From assembly GCA_914767715.1 (NCBI GenBank), contig OU612074.1, forward strand, positions 11,938,062 through 12,002,061: a stretch of 64,000 nt of DNA, read 5' to 3'. The translations under genes were made by a program, and so were the position numbers. Source of the DNA: Membranipora membranacea (lineage: Eukaryota; Bryozoa; Gymnolaemata; Cheilostomatida; Membraniporidae). Of this stretch, positions 1-12,672 are shown in pieces. Numbering within the stretch: the first letter of the stretch is position 1; every line of letters starts with the position of its first letter. A model generated the notes under the pieces. That model made no database searches, had not been told where the DNA came from, and saw nothing but the letters and a program-made list of their open reading frames with translations.

Positions 1-250
1 GTTTTCAGACTAAATAACAACCAGTTATCGAGGTAGCTACCCTTCCCAAAAGACAAATTTTCAAAACAGTGGTCGCTCAAAGATGCGCTATAAGTATTCA
101 GTCAAGAAAAGTCTCAAGGTCGCAAGTTATCAACAAATGGGTGGCAAACTATGACTAGGAATGGAGCAAGTTTCTGCAAATTTATTCACAAGCTGAAGTC
201 TTCATCGAAACCGATGACTCGCCAGTAGTAATTATCATATAGCGTCCTAT
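1..250 (+). repeat. Diverged dispersed direct repeat, copy A
   Basis: This stretch aligns by eye with about 729-965 in the same orientation. Shared blocks include 'caaccagtta', 'ttcagtcaa', 'gactaggaatggagcaagtt' and 'cacaagct', followed by a similar 'ccgatga'/'tcgatga' and 'taattatc'. The two copies are clearly diverged and carry small indels. No reading frame is shared, so this looks like a non-coding repeat. Confidence 0.55.
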
Positions 251-329
251 GTATCTGTTCCCCAATATTTTATATGAACTGTCAGAAAAATTTGAAAATA
301 TGCCTTGGTATTGTGCTATAAACTGTCTC

Positions 330-620
330 TGTACCTCAGTGGTAGAGCACAGACAGCAGGTCACTGACAGTTGATTTGATGAGTTGCAGCCTTGTGTGTG
401 TGTGTGGTTTGTGTTTGTTGTGGTGAAGATTGGAAGCTGTGCATGAACCAAGTTATCGCGGCTGCGCAGCTTCTGTACCCGCCAATTGCGTTGCTCAGAT
501 GAGTCACTTCTCTCTCATTGGTCAGACCAACTGTCAGTGACCTGCTGTCTGTGGGTAGAGCGCTTGTCTTGTTCACATGCGGTCTTGGGAGCAATCCCCA
601 GTGGGGCTCTTTTGCTACCC
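330..620 (+). repeat. tRNA-derived SINE, interrupted by a MITE
   Basis: Removing the element at 348-553 and one copy of the flanking 7-bp duplication leaves a tRNA-like sequence. It has an A-box-like block 'ctcagtggtagagcgc', an anticodon-arm-like middle, and a T-arm-like block 'ttgggagcaatcccca' that resembles a degenerate B box. This is the usual head of a tRNA-derived SINE. It is too mismatched to be called a working tRNA. Confidence 0.5.
348..553. mobile_element. 206-bp MITE with perfect 26-bp terminal inverted repeats
   Basis: The ends are perfect inverted repeats of 26 bp: 348-373 begins CACAGACAGCAGG and 528-553 is its exact reverse complement. Both sides are flanked by GGTAGAG (341-347 and 554-560), a 7-bp target-site duplication. 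The interior has no reading frame that looks like a transposase. This is the structure of a non-autonomous DNA transposon, and the perfect arms suggest a fairly recent insertion. Confidence 0.75.
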
Positions 621-728
621 TTTAGACCTTCTCAGTCTTATCTTATTTTGTATAGATACTGAGATGAGTTGATGTTTCATGCTGAGCATGTACACGTCCT
701 CTGACAGCAAACACCGAGATGGACCGGG

Positions 729-965
729 TATGTTTGCTGACTAAATTACAACCAGTTACCAAAGCAGATGCTCTTATCTCAACTGAAAGACAGTTCTCGA
801 AACAGAAATTGTCCAGGGTTCAGTCAAAAGAAGTCTCAAATATCTCGTCATACAGATAAACTGGTGTCAGATGTTGACTAGGAATGGAGCAAGTTTGCGC
901 AGAATTATGCACAAGCTAGAATCTCCATCGGAATCGATGAAGCGCAAGTAATAATTATCCTAATG
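729..965 (+). repeat. Diverged dispersed direct repeat, copy B
   Basis: Partner of the repeat at 1-250. Both end in a run resembling 'gcgcaagtaataattatc'. The shared blocks occur in the same order over roughly 240 bases. The element that copied it is not recognisable. Confidence 0.55.
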
Positions 966-3309
966 CAGCTTGTGGGTAGATACTGAAATGAGTTGATGTT
1001 TGCACAACAAGAGCCAGAATTGAGTTTCTAGGTGATACATGAAAAGTTTGATGTCAGACTGTATGAGATGCTCAGCAGGAGTGCCATGTCAAAACTCCCT
1101 GGTCAGAGTGGGCTATTAAATATCTTTCGGTGTTGTCTTCCTTTTATCCAGATGTACACAACTCCAACATTTGACAGGTTTGCATGATCTGCTTCTTTAG
1201 TGTTAATCGTCAGCCTTCGTCAGGCTATATCTGCGAATCAACAATTTAAAAATCTTAAAAGTTGATGCGAGAAGAAGAGAGGTTTTTTGCTAGGATTTTT
1301 ATTGTTCTTTTCTCAATAGGACCAGTATGAATGACAGCTGTAACTATCCAAGGGAACCCACCATTTGGCAATATAAGAACAATTTTGGCATAGAGGTGCC
1401 TTGACAATGAACTCAACGAACTGAGGGACAAGCTTTTTCTAGGTAAATATACGATCCTAACACTCTAATGAAAGTGCACTTTTTTGAAGTGGATGTCGGT
1501 GGTGCAGTGAGGAGCTGGACGGAAGGCAGGTCCACAACCATGCTACAGGCTGTTATTTACTACCATCAGTTCTTCCTTGCCGAGTGTTACCAAGCAATTG
1601 ATGTTGCCAAAGTTGGGGATTCAAATCCTTTTTCTAGGGTGTGCCAATTCCTTAATCATTATATCTAACCCATTTCCTTGTATCAGGACACTTCATCACC
1701 AAGACTTCAGTTTTCAAACTGCTCGGTCACCCAAAGACTATTCAGATAACGTGTCAACCTGTTTTTTGTCCATGTGCGGCACACAAACACAAAGCGGTAT
1801 CTCACAGATATAGGACTATCCTACGACAATGATAGCGTTACGCAAATCGGTGGTGAAGTGGCATCAAACTGCTACTATTACGTACAGAACATGAGATTAT
1901 TTGCACATGAGTGAAGTCTGACTGAGGTCCGATTGAGGTGTGATCTGTTGATCCTGTTAGAATTTGGGAGTATTTATCGGATTTGTTACTGAGATGAAAT
2001 AAACAAGTCACAATCAGCTGATTGCAAATTCCTTTCATTGAGAAAGTAATTAAATTTTCACTGTGAGAAGATTTACCTCAATGCAATGATATTATGCCCA
2101 GGTTTATTTACATTGTAGCTGATGTTTGATTTGTATAGTTCAAGATTATAACCAATGGTTATGTTAGAAATCTAGATGTAAATAATGAAATAGTACTAGG
2201 ATTAATAAAGTATGATTTAAAATACAGACCAGCTGAGCTCTGATGTTGAATGTTAATCTCATATTGGTCTTTTGTGAGAAGTGATAGTATTAGGACCTGA
2301 TAAAAGGTTCCACAGCCCCTTGAACTTTGAGGCCAACTGAGTACATGTTATAATTCATAAACACAGCCAATATGTTGTACCTCACCCCTACATTTATAAG
2401 CTGGCTTCAGTTCAGCAGAAAATTTTAACAATCCACTGTAAAATTGCTGGTATCAATTTAATTTTTTAAATAATAAAATTGTACCAAATTTGAATGTAGC
2501 CGCTCGCTCAGTTGCAGCATATAATTTACAAGGTTTAGAGGAATACAGTGTTGTAATATGCGGGTCTTTAACTTCATTTGGTGAAGTCTAGATAGGATAG
2601 CGGCACAATTTAAGTGCCATCCTCTGCTGTTAGGGCCTTGATCACCTACATTGTCCTGACAGGTTGATAATGGGATATGATAGAGTCAGGAAAAAACACC
2701 AGTAAACACTTTGGATTAACTTGGTATTTTCTGGCAGGTAGTTTCAACATCAAGTGTCTAGCTGGAAATTGATTTTATCTTATCCTACACATCATTCACA
2801 ACTCTTCCTTGTCCTTGAATACATGATTTCTACTACATAACCTAGTCTGAGCTCCCTTCACTCTTGTCAACCCATCCCCCCTCATCCCACTCATGTTTTG
2901 CATTACCAACAATATTGGAGCTTGTCCCTCGTGACTGTGGGAAACTTTTGCTCACTCCAACTCATGCAAAAGTCTGGCAAAAAAATGCAGTTTTTGTGGA
3001 ATAATTTAACAAGATTGTGCACTAGAGGAAAGGATTACAACTACTTAATTGTATAATGAGATTGACCACAATACCTGCGCAATTTTATCTAGAGATAATG
3101 ACCTAGGCTTTACAATTAGATATTCTGATAATCAAGGCATTAATAGGCTTATCAATCTCTATTCGATAAAAATGTTAATTTAATCATCAATTTAATCTGT
3201 AAATCGTAAGCTTATCATCGAAATCTATGTTCCCACTGACTTCCTTTACATATGCAGTTTTGAGGATGTTGTGTTTTCAGGATCAGCCAGACAGACACTC
3301 CGATCGGAG

Positions 3310-3396
3310 AGCTAGTTTGATCCGATCTGCCCGCAGTCCAGTCATTCCCATTCCACTGGCTCAAACCCTATATGCAGGCAAATTGGATCATGATTT
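3310..3396. mobile_element. Short MITE of the 'ATCAAGTTTGATCC' family, copy 1
   Basis: The left end reads agctagtttgatccgatctg. The right end, reverse complemented, reads close to taaatcatgatccaatttgc. The same TTTGATCC core followed by a TTTGCC-like block recurs at 13018-13097, 18907-19048 and 21444-21540. This is a diverged member without a clear target duplication. Confidence 0.5.
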
Positions 3397-4120
3397 ATCT
3401 ACTCTCACCCCAATAGCCAGCTGTGTTGCTGCATGCCCAAAGCAAAAGATGAGGTACTAAGTATAGTCAGGCAGCCCAAAGGCTATTTGGTGGCCATGGG
3501 CTGCGTCATAAGGCTATGGAAAATCAGGGAAACTGGTTACAATTCCATGACAATATTACCTACTCCCAAATTCTATTGCAGAGTGACTACAGACTTAGTA
3601 GGCTGTTACATCCAATCAAGGCAAATAAATAAAGTCATTATTATTATCAAGGCATGCTCATGGCACCAGAATATTCCAAGAAGAAGTTGATGGATTCATG
3701 AAGGCCTTCGAGCCGCTGAATACTTCTGTGGAATTCCTAAGAAGTTTCACGAGCGAATAATTTTGTGAATTATGGTAATTATGTCCACCTGGCGCAGTGT
3801 ATTCCTCCCAAGTATGACTTTCACCCTACAGGATGGTTCTTCCCCTGAGTCCTCTCAGCAAACATGGGATATGATGTCTCATGCAGTTGACATCAAGTGC
3901 GGGCACTGGATACACGACTATGCTAACTTAAAACATTAGCATGGCTCATATTAACAACAATCCCACAATGCATTTCATACTATATTAGTCCATGTACACT
4001 CTCAGGTCAATTTGATGTCGACGATTCAATCCCTCTAGGATCTACTGATAAATTTATTGTTTGTGATTTGATATACATTACCATAGCCTATATGGAGCCA
4101 GGCATGCTATATCAAGGCCT

Positions 4121-4187
4121 GACAAGATTTGTTTGTTGGGTGGGGGAACAAAGCCCCCCCCCCTCCATCCACCAAACAAAGCTTGTC
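4121..4187. repeat. Imperfect foldback (hairpin) with C-run
   Basis: The left arm starts gacaagatttgtttg and the right arm ends caaacaaagcttgtc. The arms pair over about 28 nt, with a short loop beside a run of nine C. It may be a relic of a foldback element; no target-site duplication is evident. Confidence 0.45.
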
Positions 4188-5366
4188 AAAACAGCCTAGC
4201 TATATCCCAACTCAACCCTATCTCGAAAGCTGAGCTGAGCATTGCCACCTAACAATATCAATGTGGTAAAGGGTTTGTTTACAGCTTGTTCTATCTGACA
4301 CCAATTTTTAGTTTTCATTTGTACGAGAAAATATTTCATGTCTCTAACTGCCATTGTTAATCTTGTTATGACTAGTTCATTAAATTCCATCGCACTTTAT
4401 AAACACTTGAGAAAATTTAAAGGGCGAGTCAATAAAATTCTAAATTCCGCTTTCCACTGGCACCTTTATGCGCAAGTGCTACAATATTTGAAATTCTACG
4501 CAAATATTTTTGTCATTGAGAAATTAATTTGTCAGTACTGACTGGATAGCCAGCTACTATTTATCTTTGTCTGCAGAAACAGAGATTTGTGTCGCTGGAG
4601 GCTAAAGAAACTGATTTTCGTACTACACCCTCGGTGCAATGTGAATTTACAATATACAAGAAACTTTACCCCTTTACTGTGGGGTACACTTGAACAGCCA
4701 ACTTGCATAACTTTTTACATCAGTTTATTTTTGGAAAACAATCTCAAATTCCAGCTAAACACCTATTTGACATTTTTCCTTAGGTCACCCTATTGTCATG
4801 TATAATATAGCGCCATAATTACTCAATTTACTTTGATACAAAACTGCTCAGCAGATTTTTGTTGTTCTTGAAAAGCACTCATTGTCAAAAAGATTTACTC
4901 AACCGTGTGTTCAGCCTTCTGCGTGTGACGATAGATGAATAATGTGCCATGCGTAATTCGGTGGCTCATATGATACAAATCGCTCTCTTTATCAAATATG
5001 AACAAACTGAGGTTGACTCTTTGGCAGTAGGATTTTATGCATCATTTACATTCAAGATCGGAAACAGATTAAAGGAGTAAGGAAGGCACACACGCACACA
5101 TACAAGCAGGCGAACAGAAGGAAATTACAATCATAACTGAATTAACTGTCATTTAATCAGGCTGGATATTAGCTGATAAGGCTACAGATCAAAGCACTGC
5201 TGACAAAGTCACAAGGTAAGAGAAAAATATATATTCATTGCATTGCTTTCACCCTTCCCCCCTTGCACATAATAGCCTGTGATCACTACATGTCCTCTCT
5301 TCAAATGATTGCTACCAAGCCTTCTGACATCGATCAGCAAAGTTCCTGGCAGAGGCATCGGAAGTG

Positions 5367-5456
5367 ACAAGCATGTTAACTTTGCCAATGTTTGTTTGGG
5401 GGAGGGGGGGGGGGGTGGTGGTTGATCGTGGACATTGGCAAAGTATACATGCTTGT
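5367..5456. repeat. 90-bp foldback element with a G-run core
   Basis: The arms are acaagcatgttaactttgcc (left) and ggcaaagtatacatgcttgt (right). They are inverted repeats of about 26 bp with two mismatches. The centre is a long G run (about 5398-5415). The structure fits a MITE; I see no coding content. Confidence 0.55.
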
Positions 5457-8400
5457 AACTACTCCAGATGCCTTTGGTTCTTGGCTCTTGTTCAAGTCAT
5501 TTCTGATATTTTTTTCTCACAAAGACAACCAGTGCCTAGATTGAGTTAAAGCCACCCTTTTCTTCTTGGGGCTTGAGCCTGTAGACACCACAATAACCTT
5601 GAACATCAATTATCGTAATGAGTGTCCATACTCAGTTGACACGGCAGCACATTTTGCACTGATGGTCATTGTGTACCGCCCTGACATTTAATTGATCAGA
5701 CGTCAATTTGAAAAATCTGTCAGAATTCAGCTGTTAATTAAGTCTAAAATTGAAAGGATTGCCCTGCTAAACTTAATGAAACTCTCACACACTAGCTGTC
5801 ATCCGATGCTGAAAATTAATTTAATTTCTGATTGTAGCGATAAGCCGATTGACAGCAGACAGACAATACTTGGCTGACTTTCGCTGACAAAACAACCCAG
5901 ACTACAATCAATTAGTTTCGTAATGAGACATAACAGCATGTGCAGCTAGAGATGACGATGAGATGGATGTAGGGACACTGGTGGAAGTTTAAGACAAACA
6001 GAACGAGGCAGATTAGTGCCAAGAGACTCGCTACTGGATTGAGTAACTTATTGTATGGTGAAAATATCTATATGACACACACATCGCACCCAAATACTGT
6101 TATGGATCTTATCAAGGACCATCAAAACTTGGAGGAATTCTTAACCTGTAAGTATTGGCTGACTGGTTTACTCTGTAAAAAGAACTCTGGCGGAATTCCA
6201 CCTGCAATCTTCTGTTTACGGATTCTTTTTAGTTCTAGCTTTGCAGAGCAGGATAACTGCAAAATCAGTATTCTTGTTGAAACTTGCCATGTCACTACCT
6301 TTCCCATTAGCTCTAAAATTGGGGCAACAAAAACTCTTAATTCTAAGAAACCATGTCTCATTGAGGGGTAGAGGTGCATGTAAAACTAGTAAAATTGAGA
6401 ATAGTAAGCCGTAACCATACAGGATCCATCAGTAGATTTACCCATTCATAAATAAAGCTTGCCAAATCACAGTCTATCAGACATGTTTACCAAGCAATGG
6501 TGTCGGCTAGGTGAAATTTTCTCACGACAACCATGACAAATGGGTGTCTTTGTTGCCAAAAACTCTAATTTTTGTCATCATCATCACTATCCTCATGTGT
6601 AAGTTATGGTCAATGGTGATGATAATATTTATTGCACTGAGGGATCATTAAACCTATAAAGGCAGACAGTCACACTTCATTGATAAATATAAATGAGGTC
6701 TCATACTTTCATCTGAAAAGAAATCTGAGATCAGCCTTGCTGTTCTATAGTTTCAGCTATTGTGCTCACATAGTTGTAACGTGATAGCTATCCATAGAAA
6801 ACATGTTGTCATAAACATCCTTTAGCTTTGTGAAGCACAAAAATAAAGCTTACTTTCGCAATGATTAGCATCCTTGCTTTTGTGGACCACCTGATCGCTG
6901 GCCTTTGATTCATCTTTTCGGAGAGGTCAGCATACATCGGCGGTAACTTGTAAAATGGGAGAGATGTTCCTTGCTACTATAGGCATGCGAGAAATAGCAC
7001 TGAAACAAACTTCTTCTTTTTTTATATTGGGAGAGCTGCACACAAAAATATGCCCAAATCTTCATTCAGATTGCGATAGCAGGCCAAAACTTTCGGACTT
7101 TCAAAACTATCAAAGGGGGTGGGGGGATGCACAGCTCAGACTATAAATTCACAGTTATGACCACTCGTGACACATCCAATGTTACAGTGAACAGATTTGT
7201 ATCATGTTCACCTGTTAGTAGCTGTAAATTAATCTTGATCTGGATACCAATGTGGTTTGTGTGTACTTTTAAAATTTTGCAAGGAAATCATCATAGTTGG
7301 CGGGCTACTCCAGAGAGGCTTGTGGGTCCTCGTGACAGCACTATGATGCATGCCTTCAGAGTAGGTGCCATTAGCAGTTATCATCCCATGTAAACATTGG
7401 GAGACAGGCAACAATACAAAATGTTTTGGGCTACGATTATCAGGTGTTGCGCTTTTGTATGTTGCGCCCCCACGCATACCTGATAAACAATCAAGATGGG
7501 TGAGTGCTATTCAGGCAGCAATGGTTTACCAGGTAGCAAGATAGCTTTAAAGTTCTGAGAATAGGTCAGTGGCATCAAATTTCTCAATGTGATCGTTTTT
7601 GTGTAAATACCGGATACGTTTAGACCACCTTTTTATCCTTAAAATTAAATCATATCAATATGATACAGGTATTGGTATTAGCCAAACAAACAATGAATTT
7701 CCAATACAATTGCACACTGCCATGAAATCAATCTGGTCAAATTGGTCTATTGTTGTTATGCAATCGAAGAAGTTACGCAGAAAATATTAGTATCAATATT
7801 CCGAGAAGTACCGAAAACATCGGCACTGAGTGTTTGGTTTGAAACCGTTGACTCTGTTATTGCCAAGTGCAATTCACCAACCAACGCACCACCTTCTTGA
7901 CATCCGAAAAAAAACGTGTGCAGAAATATTTAAACACCATAATTTTAGAAGCTGTTTCTGATTGGGTGCAAATTATATTGATTTTGAATCCTACCTTTTA
8001 ATCTGCCAGTACAGTTTTGCAGAATTGATAATTAATTCTGTGAAATTGATCATTGAATTATTGGTTATACCCAGGTCAATGCCTTACTGACACGCCTTCT
8101 TAAAAACATCCTCATGAGGATTGAGAATTATAATTATTAGCGTCTGACGATCACAACGTCAGATTAGGCTGGATTATTCCACTGGTAGGTTCTGCTTTTT
8201 AAACAGAGATATTACTTTAAATTAATCTGAATAATAAATTTCTGTGACTAGGTTGAGTGATCCAACCCTACACAGATTTCTGATAGTGGCATTCCAATAT
8301 TCGAGTCGACCACAGATAATGGAATGCCATTACCAGCAACCTAGAAAGAGTTGGAGCACTTTGACTTGTTCTGGAAAGAGAAACTCTTTGGGCAGTTCAA

Positions 8401-8556
8401 CCTGCAGTGCATTGCTGCTCGCATTTCAAAGCAATCTTTGAAGCGCTCCTAGCAAATAGTTTTGCGTGGTATAGTTTTTCCATTAGAACAATAGCTTATA
8501 AATTTGTGGCAAATCTTAAAATTCTTTGGAAAGCATGTAAGTATTGTTGTTTGTTT

Positions 8557-8660
8557 ATGTAATTAATGTAGATGTTTAAGTTTATGTGGATATCTATGTT
8601 ACCTTATTTTAATGTTCATGTTTATGTAAGATGTTCATGTTCGTGTTTATGTTCATGTAG
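8557..8660 (+). repeat. Degenerate 'ATGTTCATGTTTATGT' minisatellite
   Basis: Short units such as atgtagatg, tttatgt and gttcatgt recur imperfectly over about 100 bases. The tract lies directly before the first coding exon of the PH-domain gene. Confidence 0.5.
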
Positions 8661-8683
8661 ATGTGGGATCACTGCTGTATAAG

Positions 8684-8945
8684 ATGGATGTATTTGTGAC
8701 AGACACTTTAGACAATCACCAACTTACTGGATACGCTGCGCTCAAACAACTCGAGCTGACAGAAAGCCTCAAATTTGTCAAATCCTACTTCAAGTCTGAA
8801 GATTTCAGCCCACCACGTAACAATCACAACCAACAAGTAGGTACAACAGCAATTAGCCAAACTGTATATCTACTGGCCGGGTGTAGCTGGTTACTTGTAT
8901 TAATTCTAGTCCCACAGCAGTCTGCGTCATCACAGAATGTATTCT

Positions 8946-8977
<32 letters not shown>

Positions 8978-11900
8978 TGGTAATTAATTAAAAGGGGGTT
9001 AAAGTCGTAAGTCTGTCTCTGTCTGGAGAAATAAAGGTGCCTAAGGGCTCTGCCGCCGTAATCGGTGTCAAGTTGCGCTCAGTTTGCAGGCAGGTCAGAG
9101 CACACCTGAGGCGTCAAATGAGCCCAGTAGTCATTAGACTACAGCGGGATTTGAATCCAAGACCTCCAACGCTTGCTCATTAGAGGGTAGGGGCTTGTTT
9201 GTTTTCTTTGCTGTCAAAATAATGCTCGAAATATCTCAGAACTAAGACTTATCTCTAATCTGCTGTGCGCATATCAATCTGGTGTATATTTACAGGAAAC
9301 AGACTCGCGTCCTCACACTCCTTTGTCCATAAAGTCTGACACAGGCACCAATTCGGACAAAAACAACAATGGTGACACAACTCTCACTTTACCTGCTACA
9401 GAAAGCAGTCAGACTACTGCACATGATGACAGTCAGACTTTACAGTGTTATTGTAGCAGTGATGATGTGATTGTTCTGTCTAAACAGGTGGATATTCTAC
9501 AAGCCAGGCTGTCACATTTTAGCAGGTGAGTGTTTTATAAGGTGACATCCGAAATCTCGTATCGAATAGTGTTCTTTGATTTTGTGTCTGTGCGGTTGAC
9601 GGAATAGCGGATGAAGGGGTAGCATAGTGTTAGAGCTCAATTTTTTTGGCCTGTGATGTGAGCTTGTAAACTCTTCATGTTTCAAGATAGAAAGACGAAA
9701 ATTTAGGTGCTCTCAACTCCAAAAACCTGTATGCCATTGAATTCATGTAGCAGATCGTTGGTACTGACATTTAGTTTGCCTCATACATGGATAGCTTGAC
9801 AAAACCACCTCGAAATATGGGTGTTTCTACCTTACCAAAATTAATATTATTTCACCCTCTGAAATATGCAAAGATATGAAAACAACACAGGCATCGAAAA
9901 ACACAATTAAGTTATTAAAGTTATGCTTTTTCTGGTAATAAAGGCAAACCATTTCATTTGAGCTGTTGATTTAAAAATTGATACAGAACAGGTATTTTAA
10001 GTGTCCAAATAAATGCCACACTTCAAAATGAGGTCGCTGACTGTTAAAACCTGTACTTTAAATTCAGATTGCAGGTTCCATCAGAGTAGCAGACATACAA
10101 ACAAGCATAGTTTTTGCCTTGTAGGAGTTCTATATTATTGTGGTTACATGTGTTATGTCACGTTGAGGCAAATTGCAAGACAAACTTGACCAACATTACA
10201 TCTTACGTAGTCTAAGTGCTCAGACGGCCCCGATGAGTTAGTGGCATCAGATTATCAACCACCCAATGTAATGCCACTCACTCGCATTGGATCCGTCTAA
10301 GCACTTAGACTACATCTTACCACATTATTTTAAAAACGTAATTTTGATTATACAGACTTGTGTCATAATTTTTCACCATTTCATGATTTGGATTTATGCC
10401 AATAATCAGAGGGTGTGGGGCCTTGTTTATGGTATCAGCCTAGGTTTATGCTTATTGGGGGTCAATCACTCCGATGAAACAGATTGCCAAACTTATATAT
10501 TTGCCTGACTTCTGGAAAAAAAGGTGATTGTCTCACAGTTTGAAGTAGGTCAGTGCTCCTCAAAAACCATGAAAAGTTATTATCACTCAAATATTTCATC
10601 GTGATTTTCTCACGAAAACAAGATGTCAGCTTCGACTAAATCATAGTTATCATCTTTTATGAATCATTGCGGTGACAATAATTGTGACAATAATGTTAGC
10701 ATTTGGAGAGAGAGAATGCAAACAAAGCTTGAATTGACTCAAGAGTAACATAGCTTGTGCTCATAGCCAACGCTTCGATACACATCTGAAATGTCAATAA
10801 GGTGCATTTACAATCTTTTCGGAAATCCGACAATGCAATTGCTGCAACAACCAGGATGCTCAGGTCAATCTGATCAATAAACTGTCTATAGTTCATTGAC
10901 CTGACCTGATTTGCGGCATCATCATAAACATATTATTTCTATATGTTTATGGGTATTATCCATAGACATAGTCTATAGTATTATTTATTCCGTATCATGA
11001 ATTGGGAATTCCAGAATATTACATTCTAGGAATCTCACAATAGTGCCGTTATGAGGAAGGCAAAAGCAAGCCCTCAGGCCACGATTGCTTTATTGCTACA
11101 ATATAATTTTGAATAAATTCCACACTGGGGCATACCAGTATTTTCTCATAAATTTCAATTCAAAGTTCTTCATGGGGGACAACTCCCAACTTAAATTACA
11201 GGGTAAAGGGGCACCGCTTAGTAGCCTCAGATAAAAATATATTGAGCTTTACACACAAAACCCTTAAGTTTTGTCTGGTTTTACTCAAGCAAAAGATCCA
11301 TAAAGGGGGAGAGTTACCGATTTTTAATGGTAAGTTATAGAGGTTTACAAAGCTTGACATGCGCAAGAACATCGCTGAAATTGTTGTTTTGATCAGCTGA
11401 ATTTCTCATATTGAACTGTCGAGGATCTCGTGTTAGAGCTAGTATACTCTGAAGTACATCCTGAGTTACTCAGACAATCACCCCACTTCTCAGATCCTTA
11501 GCTAAAAATCTCAGCTCATAGCTGGGTGCGTAGTGAATACCCCAACAATCGCACCACTTCCCAGATCAGTAGCTAGATATCTCAACTCTAGCTGGGCATG
11601 TAATGAATGGAAAATGTACATTATCATTGTAATTTTCTAGATGCTATTTATATATCAATCTCCCATTAATGTTATAGGTTGACAAGGATGATGTTTGACA
11701 ATTGAAAATTAATGCGTATTGGATCTTGAGCATTTAAGGGTTATTGATTGTGTTATAAAAGTTTATAAGCGATTTTTACATTATTTAATGTACCCATAAT
11801 ATTTGTAAAGTTTCTGTTCCATATCAATGAACTATGTCTACGGCTAGTTCTCACGATAAAGAGAGCCAGCACTACCATTACATCATACATAAAATAAGCA

Positions 11901-12672
11901 GACTTATTCTTGATCAGTCTCTACTGACATTATTAACCTTTTTAATGGCTGGTGTGACTTCATGTTGATGGGTGACAACTCTTAATTATTTTGTTTATAG
12001 TTTTGGCAAGGAACTCCCTATTCATTGGTTTTGGGTTGCCTTAGATACCCTAATGCTTTATTAGATTGAATTTTTATGCATCACTGGTTGAAAGGAAGAA
12101 GGTACATCAATATATAATTTGTGATTACCTCCAACTTTTAATATGTAGAATAATCTACATTAGGCGCTACCTTATTGAAAGGGTCATTAGGCACATCACA
12201 TTGCTCAATTTTCCTTTCTACTAAAAGTTAGCTCATTCAGGAACCATGCTTATGATAATTATGTAAAGTTATCACCACCGATTCAAATCAAACTGCATGG
12301 GAAAATTTTGTTGGCAAATCATAGCTAAGGAAACTTAGTCATCATGGTTTCACCCCAAAAAGTCAGCTGCAAAGAATGTCACTTTGCTTGCCACTGTCAC
12401 CAGTATGGATGCAATCATCAGTCAATTTGAGTAACAATTACCATTAATGGCTAATAGTAATAGCAATAGCTAATAGTGAAAGCCATCAGATTTAAGTGTC
12501 AAATTGATGCCTACTTTTGGAAAAGGCTTCTTAGCTTGTTACATCATATGATATAACAGTTGATTGTTATCATTTAATTTGTGAATCTCTCTTTTGTAGC
12601 GATTTGCAGGAAAGAATCCGAGAATGTGAAAATCAAAAGTTCCCTAGCTATCTATCAGATTTTCAATTCAAG
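8684..12672 (+). CDS. N-terminal exons 1-3 of the AFAP1-like gene
   Basis: Exon 1 (8684-8836, 51 codons, donor gtaggt) starts MDVFVTDTLD and is followed by a Leu-rich stretch. Exon 2 (9296-9525) is Ser/Thr/Asp-rich and ends with a heptad-like run, LSKQVDILQARL. Exon 3 (12600-12672) continues it as DLQERIRECE, so residues of about 115-140 probably form a short coiled coil just before PH1. The frame stays open upstream of the ATG with no other ATG, and a weak acceptor at 8660 would allow a further 5' exon. Confidence 0.6.

Larger units (their letters stand above)
621..8556. other. Gene-free stretch upstream of the PH-domain gene
   Basis: I see no exon chain here on either strand. The open frames are short, lack recognisable domains and are not bounded by consistent splice sites. 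Apart from the repeats listed separately (729-965, 3310-3396, 4121-4187, 5367-5456) the sequence is AT-rich and unremarkable. It could be intergenic, or it could hold a 5' UTR intron and promoter of the gene starting at 8684. Confidence 0.5.
9526..12599 (+). other. Intron 2 of the AFAP1-like gene (3.1 kb)
   Basis: This is the longest intron of the gene. It holds the MITE at 10206-10313 and the tandem repeat at 11474-11610. I see no convincing additional exon on either strand. Confidence 0.55.

Noticed and set aside
8249-8345. Foldback with ctaggttg/caacctag and tggcattcca/tggaatgcca arms
   Set aside because: The arms are only 8 and 10 bp and are separated by unpaired sequence. Too weak to call an element.
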